DNA of 64,000 bases. Source: Pseudomonas sp. MN1F (GTDB taxonomy: Bacteria; Pseudomonadota; Gammaproteobacteria; Pseudomonadales; Pseudomonadaceae). Position numbers and translations under genes: made by a program. The notes under the pieces are model-generated. The model had not been told where the DNA came from. It saw only the letters and a list, made by a program, of their open reading frames with translations, and made no database searches. Of this stretch, positions 10,452-19,635 are shown piece after piece. Where the stretch lies: NCBI RefSeq assembly GCF_009391885.1, contig NZ_VZII01000003.1, forward strand, positions 62,001 to 126,000. The letters are read 5' to 3'. Every line of letters begins with the position of its first letter. Positions within the stretch are counted from its first letter, which is position 1.

Positions 10452-11363
10452 ATGAACCTTCGCTTCCTCGAAACCTTCGTCTGGGTCGCCCGACTCAAGA
10501 GCTTCCGCCTTACCGCCGAGAAGCTGTTCACCACCCAGGCCTCGGTGTCCAGCCGCATCGCCGCGCTGGAGGCCGACCTTGGGGTGAAACTGCTGCTGCG
10601 TGACTCCCGCGGCGTCAGCCTGACGCCGGAAGGCAGCAAGGTGCTGGAGTACGCCGAGCGTATGCTCGACACGGCCAAGGCCATGAAGCAGTCGCTGGAC
10701 AGCGACCGGGCCAAGGTCGGGCGCATTCGCATCGGGGTGATGGACACGGTGATCCACACCTGGATGAGCGCGCTGGTGGCGGAGTTGACCGAGCGCTACC
10801 CGCAGGTGGAGATCGAACTGGTCGCCGACACCGCGCTGAACCTGCGTGAGCAGCTGCAGAAGGGTTTTCTCGACGTAATCCTGCAAACCGACCTGCTGCG
10901 CGAGCCATCGATCCGCAGCCAGGACCTGGCGCGCTACCCGATGGGTTGGGTGGTAGCGGCCGGCTCCGTGTACCAGCGCGACTTCGCCTCGCTGGCCGAA
11001 CTGGGCCGCGAGCGGATAGTGACCTTTTCCAAAAACTCACGGCCGCACCAGGAGGTGCTCAGCCTGCTGCAAAGTGCCGGGGCCGAAGCGCCGCGGTTGA
11101 ACTGCGTGAACTCGGTGGCAGCGATTACCCGGTTGCTGCGTGATGGTTTCGGGATTGGCGCCTTGCCACCGGCGTTGGTGGATGCCGAATTGAGCCGGGG
11201 TGAGCTGGTGCTGCTGCAGGGTTTGCAGCCACCGCCGAGCCTTGAGCTGGTGGTGGCCTGGCAGACCGGGGTGGCATTGGTCGATGAGGTGGTCGGCGTG
11301 TGCCGGCAGGTGCTGGAGCGCTATGCGCGTGATGTGGGTGGGCAGCGGATTGTGCTGGTCTGA
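10452..11363 (+). CDS. LysR-family regulator of the pxp operon
   Basis: A 303-residue LysR protein. The winged helix occupies residues 1-60 (MNLRFLETFVWVARLKSF, then LFTTQASVSSRIAALEADLG as the recognition helix). The effector-binding domain follows from about residue 90. It is divergent from the MFS-pxpABC operon across 129 bp, the classic arrangement for a regulator of that operon, probably responding to 5-oxoproline or glutamate. The start is ATG after a weak upstream site; the long open frame before it is not coding. Confidence 0.9.
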   Translation: MNLRFLETFVWVARLKSFRLTAEKLFTTQASVSSRIAALEADLGVKLLLRDSRGVSLTPEGSKVLEYAERMLDTAKAMKQSLDSDRAKVGRIRIGVMDTVIHTWMSALVAELTERYPQVEIELVADTALNLREQLQKGFLDVILQTDLLREPSIRSQDLARYPMGWVVAAGSVYQRDFASLAELGRERIVTFSKNSRPHQEVLSLLQSAGAEAPRLNCVNSVAAITRLLRDGFGIGALPPALVDAELSRGELVLLQGLQPPPSLELVVAWQTGVALVDEVVGVCRQVLERYARDVGGQRIVLV

Positions 11364-11367
11364 AAAA

Positions 11368-11889
11368 TCAGCGCCAGCTCTCTTTCACCGCCCCACGCCG
11401 CCCGCCAAGGATCACCCAGCCAATCCCCAGCAACAGGCTCTCGACCACGAAGGCCAGCACAAACCCGGCCCCGACGCCCCAGCCGATCGCCTCGGGCACC
11501 AGCAGAATCTGATAGCTGTAGCCCTTGAGCGTCTCTTCGCGCAGCTGCGGGTCCGGTTGCACCAGCACATGCCAGGTGCGGCTCAGCCACGACCCTTGCA
11601 GCGCCTGCCATTCGTCTTCCAGCAACTGATTGCGAATCAGCAGGCTTTCGATACTGTTGGCATCACTGAGGAACACCGGGTCGTCGCTGGTCCGGTAATG
11701 CCGTATCAGCGCCTGCAGGTCACCGTTGAAGAAGCGCTCGGCGGTCTGCTTGAAGCCATCCAGCGCCTGACGCGATTCGAACAGGTGCGCCTCAGCCCGC
11801 TGGCTGTAGTCCTTGACCAGCCCGGGCACCTGGATACCGGCCAGCAGGCCGAAGGTGAACAGCAGCAACCGCAGGTAACTTCTGAACAT
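11368..11889 (-). CDS. DUF2937 family membrane protein
   Basis: A 173-residue protein of unknown function. Hydrophobic helices lie at residues 5-25 (YLRLLLFTFGLLAGIQVPGL) and 140-162 (GWGVGAGFVLAFVVESLLLG). Between them is a helical periplasmic segment with RYRTSDDPVFLSDANSI-type sequence (as RHYRTSDDP). This layout is that of DUF2937. It ends 5 bp from the convergent LysR gene and starts 10 bp after the glutamine amidotransferase gene, so the two are likely one transcript. Confidence 0.75.
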   Translation of the reverse strand: MFRSYLRLLLFTFGLLAGIQVPGLVKDYSQRAEAHLFESRQALDGFKQTAERFFNGDLQALIRHYRTSDDPVFLSDANSIESLLIRNQLLEDEWQALQGSWLSRTWHVLVQPDPQLREETLKGYSYQILLVPEAIGWGVGAGFVLAFVVESLLLGIGWVILGGRRGAVKESWR

Positions 11890-11898
11890 GCCGCGTCC

Positions 11899-12672
11899 TT
11901 AGCTCTGGCCTTGCGAAACGCACTCGCCGTGCCGCCACAGGCCCCATTGGCCGGGCTCGTAGCGCCGCCAGGTCTCGTTCTCGGTCAAGGCCTCGGTGGC
12001 GATGACCGTGACCACGTCGTTGGGCGTGGTTTCGGTGTGAAAATCGACGATCAGGTCGACATCCTTCAAGCGTGCCGCACCAAACGGCGCACGCCGGGTA
12101 ATGTGTACCAGCTTGGTCGAGCAGAAGCAGAACAACCAGTCGCCGTCGCTGAGCAGGCAGTTGAACACGCCCTTGCCGCGATACTCGGCACAGGCTTCGA
12201 CCAGCACGGGCAGCAGCTGTTCCACCTCGACCGGCTCGGGGAACGCCGCACGAATGCGGTTGAGCAGGTCGCAGAAGGCCGCCTCGCTGTCGGTATCGCC
12301 CACCGGCCGATAGAAGGTCGCTTCGCCCTTGAACTCACCGAGCTGGCCGTTGTGCGCAAAGCACCAGTTGCGGCCCCACATTTCGCGGACGAACGGGTGG
12401 GTGTTGGACAGGCACACCCGCCCGACGTTGGCCTGGCGGATATGGCCGATCACCACTTCACTCTTGATCGGGTAGCGCTGCACCAGGTTGGCGACTTCCG
12501 ACTCACTGCTCGCGGCCGGGTCCTGGAACAGGCGCAGGCCGCGCCCTTCGTAAAAGCCGATGCCCCAGCCATCGCGGTGCGGGCCGGTACGCCCGCCGCG
12601 CTGCATCAGGCCGGTGAAGCTGAAGACGATGTCGGTGGGGACGTTGGCACTCATGCCCAGCAATTCGCACAT
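11899..12672 (-). CDS. class II glutamine amidotransferase (YafJ-like)
   Basis: A 257-residue Ntn-type amidotransferase. The catalytic cysteine is Cys2 (MCELLGMSANVP), exposed after removal of Met1. Other family residues are the RGGRTGPHRDGWGIGFYEG loop, GHIRQANVG and CFAHNGQLGEF. Only the glutaminase domain is present, with no synthase domain attached, as in E. coli YafJ; the ammonia acceptor is unknown. It sits in a minus-strand run with the DUF2937 gene and a small membrane protein gene. Confidence 0.9.
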   Translation of the reverse strand: MCELLGMSANVPTDIVFSFTGLMQRGGRTGPHRDGWGIGFYEGRGLRLFQDPAASSESEVANLVQRYPIKSEVVIGHIRQANVGRVCLSNTHPFVREMWGRNWCFAHNGQLGEFKGEATFYRPVGDTDSEAAFCDLLNRIRAAFPEPVEVEQLLPVLVEACAEYRGKGVFNCLLSDGDWLFCFCSTKLVHITRRAPFGAARLKDVDLIVDFHTETTPNDVVTVIATEALTENETWRRYEPGQWGLWRHGECVSQGQS

Positions 12673-12686
12673 GATGGTGTCTCCGC

Positions 12687-13187
12687 TTACAGGCGTGGCT
12701 CGACCCGACCGCGGCCACCGCTCGGTGCAGCCGGTGGCGGGTCATTGCGGTAGCGATCATTGCGCTCGGCGGCCATGGGCGCAGCCGCCATGACTGCGTT
12801 GTCCTCGGCTGCGCGACGCTGGGCGGCGGCTTCGGCCTGCGCACGGCTCTCACGGGCGCGCTTTTCCAGCGGCCAGCGGATCAGCACAAAGACGATGTAC
12901 AAGGCGAAGGCGATCATGCCGTACATGGCGAAATCGGAAATCGCCCGCCAGGCGTTGTTGCCGACCTTGAACGCAAGGTCCAGGGCGGTGATGGCGATCG
13001 CCGGGGCAAAGCTGTCCTTGACCGGATCGACGATGGTCGGGGTCAGCAGCAGCACCGCCAGGATCACCCGCAGCGGTTCACGCAGCCAGCGCCACATCCA
13101 GCCGGTGAGTTTGAAGCCCACCAGCAGGCAACCCAGGGCGGCAACAGCGTAGAGGCCCCAGGCGAAGGTGTAGTCGTTCTCGATCAT
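12687..13187 (-). CDS. small membrane protein of unknown function
   Basis: A 166-residue protein with about three membrane helices (residues 8-27, 38-54 and 86-106, including FAMYGMIAFALYIVFVLIRW). A charged, alanine-rich tail (RARESRAQAEAAAQRR) and a proline/arginine-rich end follow. No catalytic motif is seen. It is 14 bp upstream of the amidotransferase gene and may be co-transcribed with it. I do not recognise a named family. Confidence 0.7.
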   Translation of the reverse strand: MIENDYTFAWGLYAVAALGCLLVGFKLTGWMWRWLREPLRVILAVLLLTPTIVDPVKDSFAPAIAITALDLAFKVGNNAWRAISDFAMYGMIAFALYIVFVLIRWPLEKRARESRAQAEAAAQRRAAEDNAVMAAAPMAAERNDRYRNDPPPAAPSGGRGRVEPRL

Positions 13188-13278
13188 GGTGTTCGTGCAA
13201 GCCAGGCAAAGAGATGCCTATGATAAACACTTTTCAGGGCGCAGACAGCGTCTCCCTGTCCCGGTCAAGAGATCCCCG

Positions 13279-15321
13279 ATGCCAAGCAAGCCTCAGCCCC
13301 CCATTGCCCGCCAGGACCAGGCCACTGATCCCTACGCCTGGCTGCAACAGCGCGACACCCAGGAAGTGCTCGATTACCTGCAGGCGGAAAACGCCTATCA
13401 GGAGGCCTGCCTGGCCGACCAGGCACCGCTGCGCGAGCAGTTGTTCGAGGAGATCAAGGGCCGCATCCTCGAAACCGACCTGTCGCTGCCCTCGCCCTGG
13501 GGCCCATACCTCTACTACACCCGCACCACCGCAGGCGACGAATACCCGCGCCACTACCGCTGCCCACGCCCGGCGGACGATTCCAACACGGTCGATGAAG
13601 GCCAGGAACAACTGCTGCTCGACCCCAACGCCCTGGCCAATGGCGGCTTCCTGTCGCTGGGCGCATTCAGTGTCAGCCCCGACCACCGCCTGCTGGCCTA
13701 CAGCCTCGACACCAGCGGCGACGAAATCTACACCCTCTACGTCAAGGACCTGACCAGCGGCAACCTGACCACCCTGCCCTTCGACGACTGTGACGGCAGC
13801 ATGACCTGGGCCAACGACAGCCAGACGCTGTTCTTCGCCGAGCTGGACGACACCCACCGCCCCTGGCGCCTGCGCCGCCACACCCTCGGCGAGGCCGACG
13901 CGAGCACGGTGTTCGATGAGCCCGACGGGCGCTTCTTCCTGCACTGCTACCGCACCAGCTCCGAGCGCCAACTGGTGCTGCTGCTCAACAGCAAGACCAC
14001 CAGCGAGGCCTGGGTGCTCGACGCCGAAACGCCACAGGCGGCATTTACCTGCCTGGCGCCACGGGTCGAAGGCCATGAGTACTTCCCAGACCACGGCCAG
14101 CTCGACGGCCAGTGGCGCTGGTTTATCCGCACCAATCAGGACGGTATCAACTTCGCCCTCTACCACGCGCCAGCCACTGCGGTACCCAGCCGCGACCAAT
14201 GGCAGGTACTGGTGGCGCACCGCGACGACATCATGCTCGAAGGCCTGAGCCTGAATGCCGACGCGCTGACCCTGAGCCTGCGTGAAGGCGGCCTGCCGGT
14301 CATCGAAGTGCGCCCGCAGGGGCTGGCCCCCTACCGGGTCGAATTGCCCGATGCGGCCTACAGCCTGTACGTGCAGGACAGCCTGGAGTTCGCCAGCCGC
14401 CGCGTGCGCCTGCGTTATGAAGCGCTCAACCGGCCGGCCCAGGTGCGCCAGCTGGAGCTGGCCACGGGTGCCCAGGAAGTCCTCAAGCAGACCCCGGTAC
14501 TCGGCCAGTTCGACGCCGACGACTACGTCAGCCAGCGCCTGTGGGCCACCGCGCCGGACGGCACTCAGGTACCGATCAGCCTGGTGCGCCGCCGCGAAGA
14601 CCTGGGCAAGACCGTGCCCCTTTACCTGTATGGCTATGGTGCCTACGGCGAGAGCCTCGACCCGTGGTTCTCCCACGCCCGCCTGAGCCTGCTGCAACGC
14701 GGCGTGGCCTTCGCCATCGCTCACGTGCGCGGCGGCGGTGAGCTGGGTGAAGCCTGGTACCGCGCCGGCAAGCAGGAACACAAGCACAACACCTTCAGCG
14801 ACTTCATCGCCTGTGCCGAACACCTGATCGCCGAGGGTGTGACCGCCCCAGAGCGCCTGGCCATCAGCGGCGGCAGTGCCGGCGGCCTGCTGATGGGCGC
14901 AGTGCTCAACCTGCGCCCGGAGCTGTTCCGCTGCGCCATCGCCGAAGTACCGTTCGTCGACGTGCTCAATACCATGCTCGACCCCGAGCTGCCGTTGACC
15001 GTCACCGAGTACGACGAATGGGGCAACCCCGAGGAGCCCGAGGTGTACGCGCGCATCAAGGCCTATGCGCCCTATGAGAATGTCAGCGCCCAGGCCTACC
15101 CGGCCATGCTGGTGGTGGCCGGCTACAACGACAGCCGCGTGCAGTACTGGGAGGCGGCCAAGTGGGTGGCGCGCCTGCGCACGCGCAAGACCGACGACAA
15201 CCTGCTGCTGCTCAAGACCGAGATGGGGGCCGGGCATGGCGGGATGAGCGGGCGGTACCAGGGGTTGCGCGATGTGGCGCTGGAATACGCGTTCGTGTTT
15301 GGCGAGTTGGGTATTGCTTGA
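13279..15321 (+). CDS. ptrB: oligopeptidase B-like serine peptidase (S9 family)
   Basis: A 680-residue cytoplasmic prolyl-oligopeptidase-family enzyme cleaving short peptides, classically after basic residues. The beta-propeller (about residues 70-400) precedes the alpha/beta hydrolase domain. The nucleophile is in ISGGSAGGLLMGAVLN (about residue 533), the acid in VVAGYNDSRVQYWEA and the histidine in GAGHGGMSGRYQGL. The early segment ATDPYAWLQQRDTQEVLDYL is typical of PtrB. The start MPSKPQ is chosen over an in-frame start 31 codons upstream that lacks protein-like sequence. It is monocistronic. Confidence 0.92.
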   Translation: MPSKPQPPIARQDQATDPYAWLQQRDTQEVLDYLQAENAYQEACLADQAPLREQLFEEIKGRILETDLSLPSPWGPYLYYTRTTAGDEYPRHYRCPRPADDSNTVDEGQEQLLLDPNALANGGFLSLGAFSVSPDHRLLAYSLDTSGDEIYTLYVKDLTSGNLTTLPFDDCDGSMTWANDSQTLFFAELDDTHRPWRLRRHTLGEADASTVFDEPDGRFFLHCYRTSSERQLVLLLNSKTTSEAWVLDAETPQAAFTCLAPRVEGHEYFPDHGQLDGQWRWFIRTNQDGINFALYHAPATAVPSRDQWQVLVAHRDDIMLEGLSLNADALTLSLREGGLPVIEVRPQGLAPYRVELPDAAYSLYVQDSLEFASRRVRLRYEALNRPAQVRQLELATGAQEVLKQTPVLGQFDADDYVSQRLWATAPDGTQVPISLVRRREDLGKTVPLYLYGYGAYGESLDPWFSHARLSLLQRGVAFAIAHVRGGGELGEAWYRAGKQEHKHNTFSDFIACAEHLIAEGVTAPERLAISGGSAGGLLMGAVLNLRPELFRCAIAEVPFVDVLNTMLDPELPLTVTEYDEWGNPEEPEVYARIKAYAPYENVSAQAYPAMLVVAGYNDSRVQYWEAAKWVARLRTRKTDDNLLLLKTEMGAGHGGMSGRYQGLRDVALEYAFVFGELGIA

Positions 15322-15351
15322 GAATGACGGGGCGCGCTGCACCCCTTTCAG

Positions 15352-15630
15352 TCAATCATCCTGCGCAGGCGGTTTCGTCGGCTCCTGATGCAGGCCAGGC
15401 AAATCCTGATCTTTCGGCGGCCCTGGCACCGGCATCGGCGGCAGCAGCGGTGCCCCCGGCGTGCTGTCGTAGGCCTTGGGCGGCGTGCTCGGGGTGATCT
15501 GCGGGTAAGGTGTGGGCGTCGGCGTGCCCGGCGCACCGGGTACCGGGGTATTCAGCCGGGGTGGCGTGCCTGCCGCTTCGGCCAGGGGCATGGCGGCGAT
15601 GAGCAGCGCGGCGAGGATCGCATGGAACAT
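15352..15630 (-). CDS. exported proline-rich small protein
   Basis: A 92-residue protein with a signal peptide (MFHAILAALLIAAMPLAEAA) and a mature region made almost wholly of proline, glycine, threonine and charged residues (PVPGAPGTPTPTPYPQITP). A strong AGGAGG site stands 6 nt before the ATG. It is likely a periplasmic or surface polypeptide of low structure; the function is unknown. It is convergent with ptrB. Confidence 0.7.
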   Translation of the reverse strand: MFHAILAALLIAAMPLAEAAGTPPRLNTPVPGAPGTPTPTPYPQITPSTPPKAYDSTPGAPLLPPMPVPGPPKDQDLPGLHQEPTKPPAQDD

Positions 15631-15762
15631 CAGCAACCTCCTGTCGGGAACCTCTCTACAGGCTACGCCGATATTCGAGTTTTCGCCTGTCCGCCTGCCC
15701 TGCAAGCGCGCTAGACTCAATGGCATAACCGTCATCTGCCTGATCAGAACAAAGGAAACACC

Positions 15763-16134
15763 ATGAGTTCGGCTTCCACCTCCGCCGCCACCGCCCGCCT
15801 CGATCGCATCCTCGCCGACGCCAAGCGCGACAAGGAGATGGGCTACCGCGACAAGGCCCTGAAAATGTACCCGCACGTGTGCGGCCGCTGCGCCCGCGAA
15901 TTCGCCGGCAAGCGCCTGAGCGAGCTGACCGTGCACCACCGTGACCACAACCACGACAACAACCCGCAGGACGGCTCCAACTGGGAGCTGCTGTGCCTGT
16001 ACTGCCACGACAACGAGCACTCGCGCTACACCGACCAGCAGTACTTCAGCGAAGGCTCGACCAGCACCCCAAGCATCGCCAAGGCCACCCACAACCCGTT
16101 CGCCGGGCTGGCGGGCATGCTCAAGAAAGACTGA
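15763..16134 (+). CDS. yajD: YajD-like HNH nuclease-family protein
   Basis: A 123-residue protein with an HNH fold. CGRCAREF and CLYCHDNEHSRY are the two zinc knuckles, and LTVHHRDHNHDNNPQDGSNW holds the HH and N of the nuclease motif. YajD proteins are widespread and their cellular role is unknown. It is a short single gene between the proline-rich protein gene (divergent) and the methyltransferase gene. Confidence 0.9.
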   Translation: MSSASTSAATARLDRILADAKRDKEMGYRDKALKMYPHVCGRCAREFAGKRLSELTVHHRDHNHDNNPQDGSNWELLCLYCHDNEHSRYTDQQYFSEGSTSTPSIAKATHNPFAGLAGMLKKD

Positions 16135-16208
16135 CCGTCACTGCAACCCCCGCTGCGGCCGGCAAGCCCGTATAATCGCGCTCTTTTTTTCGCGAAGGGC
16201 CCCGGCAC

Positions 16209-16679
16209 GTGGCAAACAAACGGTACAGCTGCATCGGCCTGTTCAACCCCAAGTCTGCGGAGAACGTCGGTTCGGTGATGCGCGCAGCGGGTTGCTACGG
16301 CGTCAACTCGGTGTTCTACACCGGCAAGCGCTATGAACGCGCGCGCGACTTCGTCACCGATACCAAGCGGGTGCACTACGACATTCCGCTGATCGGAATC
16401 GACGACCTGCAACGCATCATTCCCCTGGGCTGCACGCCAGTGGCAGTGGAACTGGTGGACGGCGCACGGCCGCTGCCTGAATACACCCACCCGGACCGGG
16501 CGATCTATATCTTCGGGCCTGAAGATGGCTCGTTGAGCGAGGACGTGCGGGGGTGGTGCGAGGAGACCATCTACATTCCTACCGAAGGCTGCATGAACCT
16601 GGCAGCGACGGTGAATGTAGTGCTGTATGACCGCATGGCCAAAGGGCTGAATACCCGTTCCGGGCCCAAGTTCAAATAG
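16209..16679 (+). CDS. SpoU/TrmH-family RNA 2'-O-methyltransferase
   Basis: A 156-residue SPOUT methyltransferase with the trefoil-knot signatures NPKSAENVGSVMRAAGCYG (motif 1, substrate Arg), IYIFGPEDGSLSEDVRGWC (motif 2) and IPTEGCMNLAATVNVVLYD (motif 3, S-adenosylmethionine site). It uses a GTG start after a GGGCCCC-type leader, giving MANKRYS. It has only the catalytic domain, so the target (tRNA or rRNA) cannot be read from the sequence. Confidence 0.9.
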   Translation: MANKRYSCIGLFNPKSAENVGSVMRAAGCYGVNSVFYTGKRYERARDFVTDTKRVHYDIPLIGIDDLQRIIPLGCTPVAVELVDGARPLPEYTHPDRAIYIFGPEDGSLSEDVRGWCEETIYIPTEGCMNLAATVNVVLYDRMAKGLNTRSGPKFK

Positions 16680-16782
16680 CCAACCGCCCGTGAAACGCCT
16701 GCGCGAGCCGGCCGGGCAAACCAAGTGAACGGTCGTTCATGGCTGCTGGTCAGCTGTTAACACTTCACACGGAGGGTTTGCC

Positions 16783-17124
16783 ATGCTCGATATTCATTCC
16801 ACCCGGGCTCCACGGGAGCACAACGTCCAGGGCCTGGAACGCGCCGGCTCGCTGGCTGGCGGCGCATTGATGTTCACCAAGGGCATGCGCCATGGGGGCC
16901 TGATCGGGCTGCTGCAGATGGTGGCGGGCGGCCTGGCGGTAGCCCGCGGAGTCAGCGGCCATTGCTCGACCAAGGCCTGGTGGCAGCGGCATCGCCAGGA
17001 GTATCACCGCCTGCGTTCGGATATCGAGCGCAGTGCAGCAGAGCTGCAGGCGCTCAGGGCCAGTGCCGCGGCAGCAACTGACGGGGTGACAGTGACCGGC
17101 AAGGATCCGTTGCCTGGCAGTTGA
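16783..17124 (+). CDS. small DUF2892-like membrane protein
   Basis: A 113-residue protein. VQGLERAGSLAGGALMFTKG and the following hydrophobic segment LIGLLQMVAGGLAVARGVSG resemble YgaP-type DUF2892 proteins with a paired helix. The C-terminal part is a charged helix (WWQRHRQEYHRLRSDIER). An ACGGAGGG site precedes the ATG by 5 nt. The function is unknown. Confidence 0.7.
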   Translation: MLDIHSTRAPREHNVQGLERAGSLAGGALMFTKGMRHGGLIGLLQMVAGGLAVARGVSGHCSTKAWWQRHRQEYHRLRSDIERSAAELQALRASAAAATDGVTVTGKDPLPGS

Positions 17125-17145
17125 GTCTCGTGTTGCCGGTGCAGG

Positions 17146-18354
17146 CTAGCGCAAGGCCTTGCTCTGCAGCACGTCGGACCGACGCCCCAGGACATTCTCG
17201 CTGATCTGCACGAACTCCTCGGTGCTCACGCTGGGCAGACGCATCAGCGCCCGGGTCACGTCATCCAGCGAGCGCTTGGCCTGGGTATGGATGCGGATTT
17301 CCTTGTCCAGCGCCTGCAACAGCAGCACCCCACGTGCCACCTGCGCCGGGCTGGCGTGCTCGGCGCGCAGCTGGCTGACCTGGGCACCCTGCTTCTGCAA
17401 GCGTGCCTGCCATACCTCGTAACGGTCGTCGCTGATGCCACCAGCACGGCGCAACAGTTCGGTGGCGTAGTAGTCGGTCAGGCCTTGGGCCAGCCAGTCG
17501 CTATTGTCGCGCACACGAATCTGCGCAAACAGCTGCACCAGTTCACGCAGCAGCGGGCTGCTGCCATTCTCGCTGACCATTGGCCGGCTGCTGTGCAGGT
17601 AGATCGAGCCTTGCGCCGCCGTCGCCCCGCGCCACATGCCATCACGGGCGCCAACCAGCAGCAGCTTGGCCGGGTTGCGCGGGAATACCGCCTGCAATTG
17701 CGGCCAGACGAAGGTCAGCAGGGTCAGGTTGTCCATCCGCCGCATGCCCTGCCCTACTGGCGCGGCCACGGTAACGTCGGTGTCGCCGAGGCGGGCGCGA
17801 CGGCTGCCAAGGTCGCCCGCGAGCATCCAGCCGGTCGGGCGGTCGAACAGGCGGGACACGTTGTCGATACGGAACTTGTCCTTGCCGATGCGTGGCCAGG
17901 ACGTTTCGATGCTTTTCCAGCCTTCAGGCAAGTCGACCGTCAGGCGTGCCACCAACTCGGTACCGTCCTGCTGGTCGAGGCGTGCAGACGGCACCAGCTG
18001 ATCGCCGAGGAACAGCGCCCAATGCGGGGTGATGCGTGAAGAGTAGGCGCCGCTGCGCAGCTTCTGGTCCAGTTTCACCCGGTAGCTGAGGCTGGTCTTG
18101 CCACTCGCCGGGTGCCATACACCGCGCTCGCCCTGCTGTTGCCACTGGCCATCGGCCTGGAAACCGCTGTAGGCACCGGCCTTGCCCAGGTCAAAATCCA
18201 GGCTGCGCACGGCACTGCCTTCGGCCAGGGTCAGGCGCACTTCGGCCTGGCCATTGGCAGGCAACAGGCGCACCTGGTAATCGAGGTCGACTTTTTTTGC
18301 CCAGGCCGGCGAACAGGCCACAAGCCCGAGGAGCAACAACAACTGGCAACGCAT
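17146..18354 (-). CDS. exported M61-like peptidase homologue without the zinc motif
   Basis: A 402-residue protein with a signal peptide (MRCQLLLLLGLVACSPAWA). The middle is beta-rich and the C-terminal part is helical, with WLAQGLTDYYATELLRRAG matching the conserved ExxTxYY-type segment of glycyl-aminopeptidase-like (M61) enzymes. Where the HExxH zinc site should be (about residues 266-274) the sequence reads LRELVQLF: Arg and Gln replace both histidines. It is therefore probably not a working metalloprotease but a binding or scaffold relative. It lies alone, minus strand, upstream of ycgN in the opposite reading order. Confidence 0.65.
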   Translation of the reverse strand: MRCQLLLLLGLVACSPAWAKKVDLDYQVRLLPANGQAEVRLTLAEGSAVRSLDFDLGKAGAYSGFQADGQWQQQGERGVWHPASGKTSLSYRVKLDQKLRSGAYSSRITPHWALFLGDQLVPSARLDQQDGTELVARLTVDLPEGWKSIETSWPRIGKDKFRIDNVSRLFDRPTGWMLAGDLGSRRARLGDTDVTVAAPVGQGMRRMDNLTLLTFVWPQLQAVFPRNPAKLLLVGARDGMWRGATAAQGSIYLHSSRPMVSENGSSPLLRELVQLFAQIRVRDNSDWLAQGLTDYYATELLRRAGGISDDRYEVWQARLQKQGAQVSQLRAEHASPAQVARGVLLLQALDKEIRIHTQAKRSLDDVTRALMRLPSVSTEEFVQISENVLGRRSDVLQSKALR

Positions 18355-18395
18355 GGCGAAACTCCTTGTTCCTCAGAGGCGACGGGGTGCGCCGT

Positions 18396-18845
18396 TCAAC
18401 TGGCGCGGAAAATCAGGTGGTCTTCCCAGTCGTCTTCGTCTACATCATGTTCACTGAGCATACGCCCCGATTGCGAGATGCGCTGTTCATGCACCTGCTT
18501 ACGGTCACCGCACACCAGGTGGTGCCAGTCGGGCAGGTCCTTGCCCTCGCTGACCAGGCGGTAACCACAGGTGCTCGGCAGCCATTTGAACTGGTCGGCC
18601 TTGCCCGGGGTGAGCTGGATGCAATCGGGCACATGGGCAAAGCGATTGGGGTAGTCGCTGCACTGGCAGGTGTCGCGATCGAGCAGTTTGCAGGCGATGC
18701 GCGTGTAATAGACGCTATTGTCGTCTTCATCCTCGAGCTTTTGCAGGCAGCACAGGCCGCAGCCGTCACACAGCGACTCCCACTCTTGCGGGCTGAGTTG
18801 TTCGAGGGTCTTGTGCCGCCAGAACGGCGCGCTGTCAGCGATCAT
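18396..18845 (-). CDS. ycgN: YcgN-family cysteine-cluster protein (UPF0260)
   Basis: A 149-residue protein with conserved cysteines: CDGCGLCC near residue 28, [18 protein letters not shown], then DCIQL, CGYRL and CGDR. These probably bind iron-sulfur or zinc. ATG is chosen over an adjacent GTG because AGGAAA lies 8 nt before it. E. coli YcgN stands beside YcgL and RNase D relatives, which also occur 2 kb away here. The function is unknown. Confidence 0.92.
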   Translation of the reverse strand: MIADSAPFWRHKTLEQLSPQEWESLCDGCGLCCLQKLEDEDDNSVYYTRIACKLLDRDTCQCSDYPNRFAHVPDCIQLTPGKADQFKWLPSTCGYRLVSEGKDLPDWHHLVCGDRKQVHEQRISQSGRMLSEHDVDEDDWEDHLIFRAS

Positions 18846-18990
18846 CACACGGGTTTCCTGCAGTCTTGTTCAGGCCGCGGCGCGCGGCGGCGCCAGTCTA
18901 GAGCCTGGCCTTCGGCAACGCCAGACCGCTTGTCAGTGCCAGGCGGACGCAGTAGCGTGCGTGCTTTGCCATCCACTTGCAGGAGCCGCC

Positions 18991-19584
18991 ATGAGCGCCA
19001 CCCCCCGCATTGCCGATTACGCCATCAACGAGCAGTTCATCAACCGCTGGTCACCGCGCGCCTTCACCGCCGAACCGATCAGCGAAGAGACCCTGCTGAG
19101 CTTCCTCGAAGCGGCACGCTGGGCGCCGTCGGCCTATAACTCGCAGCCTTGGCGCTTCCTGTATGCACGCCGCGACACGCCGAGCTGGGAGCGTTACCTG
19201 AGCTTGCTGGTGCCGTTCAACCGCAGCTGGGCGCAGCAGGCATCGGCGCTGGTGCTGATCATTTCCAAGACCACGTTTGCGGCGCCTGGCGCCACGGAAG
19301 AAAAGCCGGCGCTGTGGCACACCTTCGACACCGGTTCCGCTTGGGGCCACCTGGCGCTGCAGGCCAGCATCAGCGGCTGGCACACCCACGGCATGGCCGG
19401 GTTCGACCAGGCACTGGCGCGCCAGGAGCTGAAGATTCCGCAAGGTTATGAGCTGCATGCCATGGTGGCGATCGGCAAGCTGGGCGACAAGGCCAGCCTG
19501 GACGAAGCGCTGCAGGCGCGTGAAGTGCCGAGCCCGCGTCGGCCGTTGAGCGAGCTGGCGGCTGAGGGTGATTTCAGCCTGTAA
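18991..19584 (+). CDS. nitroreductase-family protein
   Basis: A 197-residue flavin-dependent oxidoreductase using NAD(P)H. FINRWSPRAFTAEPISEETL carries the FMN-phosphate arginines, AARWAPSAYNSQPWRF the second FMN motif and GYELHAMVAIGKLG the C-terminal one. AGGAGCCGCC precedes the ATG. The substrate is unknown; relatives reduce nitroaromatics or quinones. It is convergent with the hydroxyacid dehydrogenase across a strong terminator. Confidence 0.9.
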   Translation: MSATPRIADYAINEQFINRWSPRAFTAEPISEETLLSFLEAARWAPSAYNSQPWRFLYARRDTPSWERYLSLLVPFNRSWAQQASALVLIISKTTFAAPGATEEKPALWHTFDTGSAWGHLALQASISGWHTHGMAGFDQALARQELKIPQGYELHAMVAIGKLGDKASLDEALQAREVPSPRRPLSELAAEGDFSL

Positions 19585-19595
19585 GGCGTGTGTTG

Positions 19596-19625
19596 CCTGT
19601 GCTGGCCTCTCGCGGCCAGCACAGG
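19596..19625. terminator. bidirectional terminator
   Basis: Perfect 12-bp stem CCTGTGCTGGCC/GGCCAGCACAGG with a 6-nt loop between two convergent genes. Confidence 0.7.
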
Positions 19626-19635
19626 CGATTAGAGA

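Noticed and set aside
10323..10886. N-terminal extension of the MFS transporter frame
   Set aside because: It runs through the divergent promoter into the LysR gene; a good ribosome site supports the start at 10322.
13234..15342. 702-codon open frame antisense to ptrB
   Set aside because: It lies opposite a clear peptidase gene; long antisense frames are common in GC-rich DNA, and its residues match no protein pattern.
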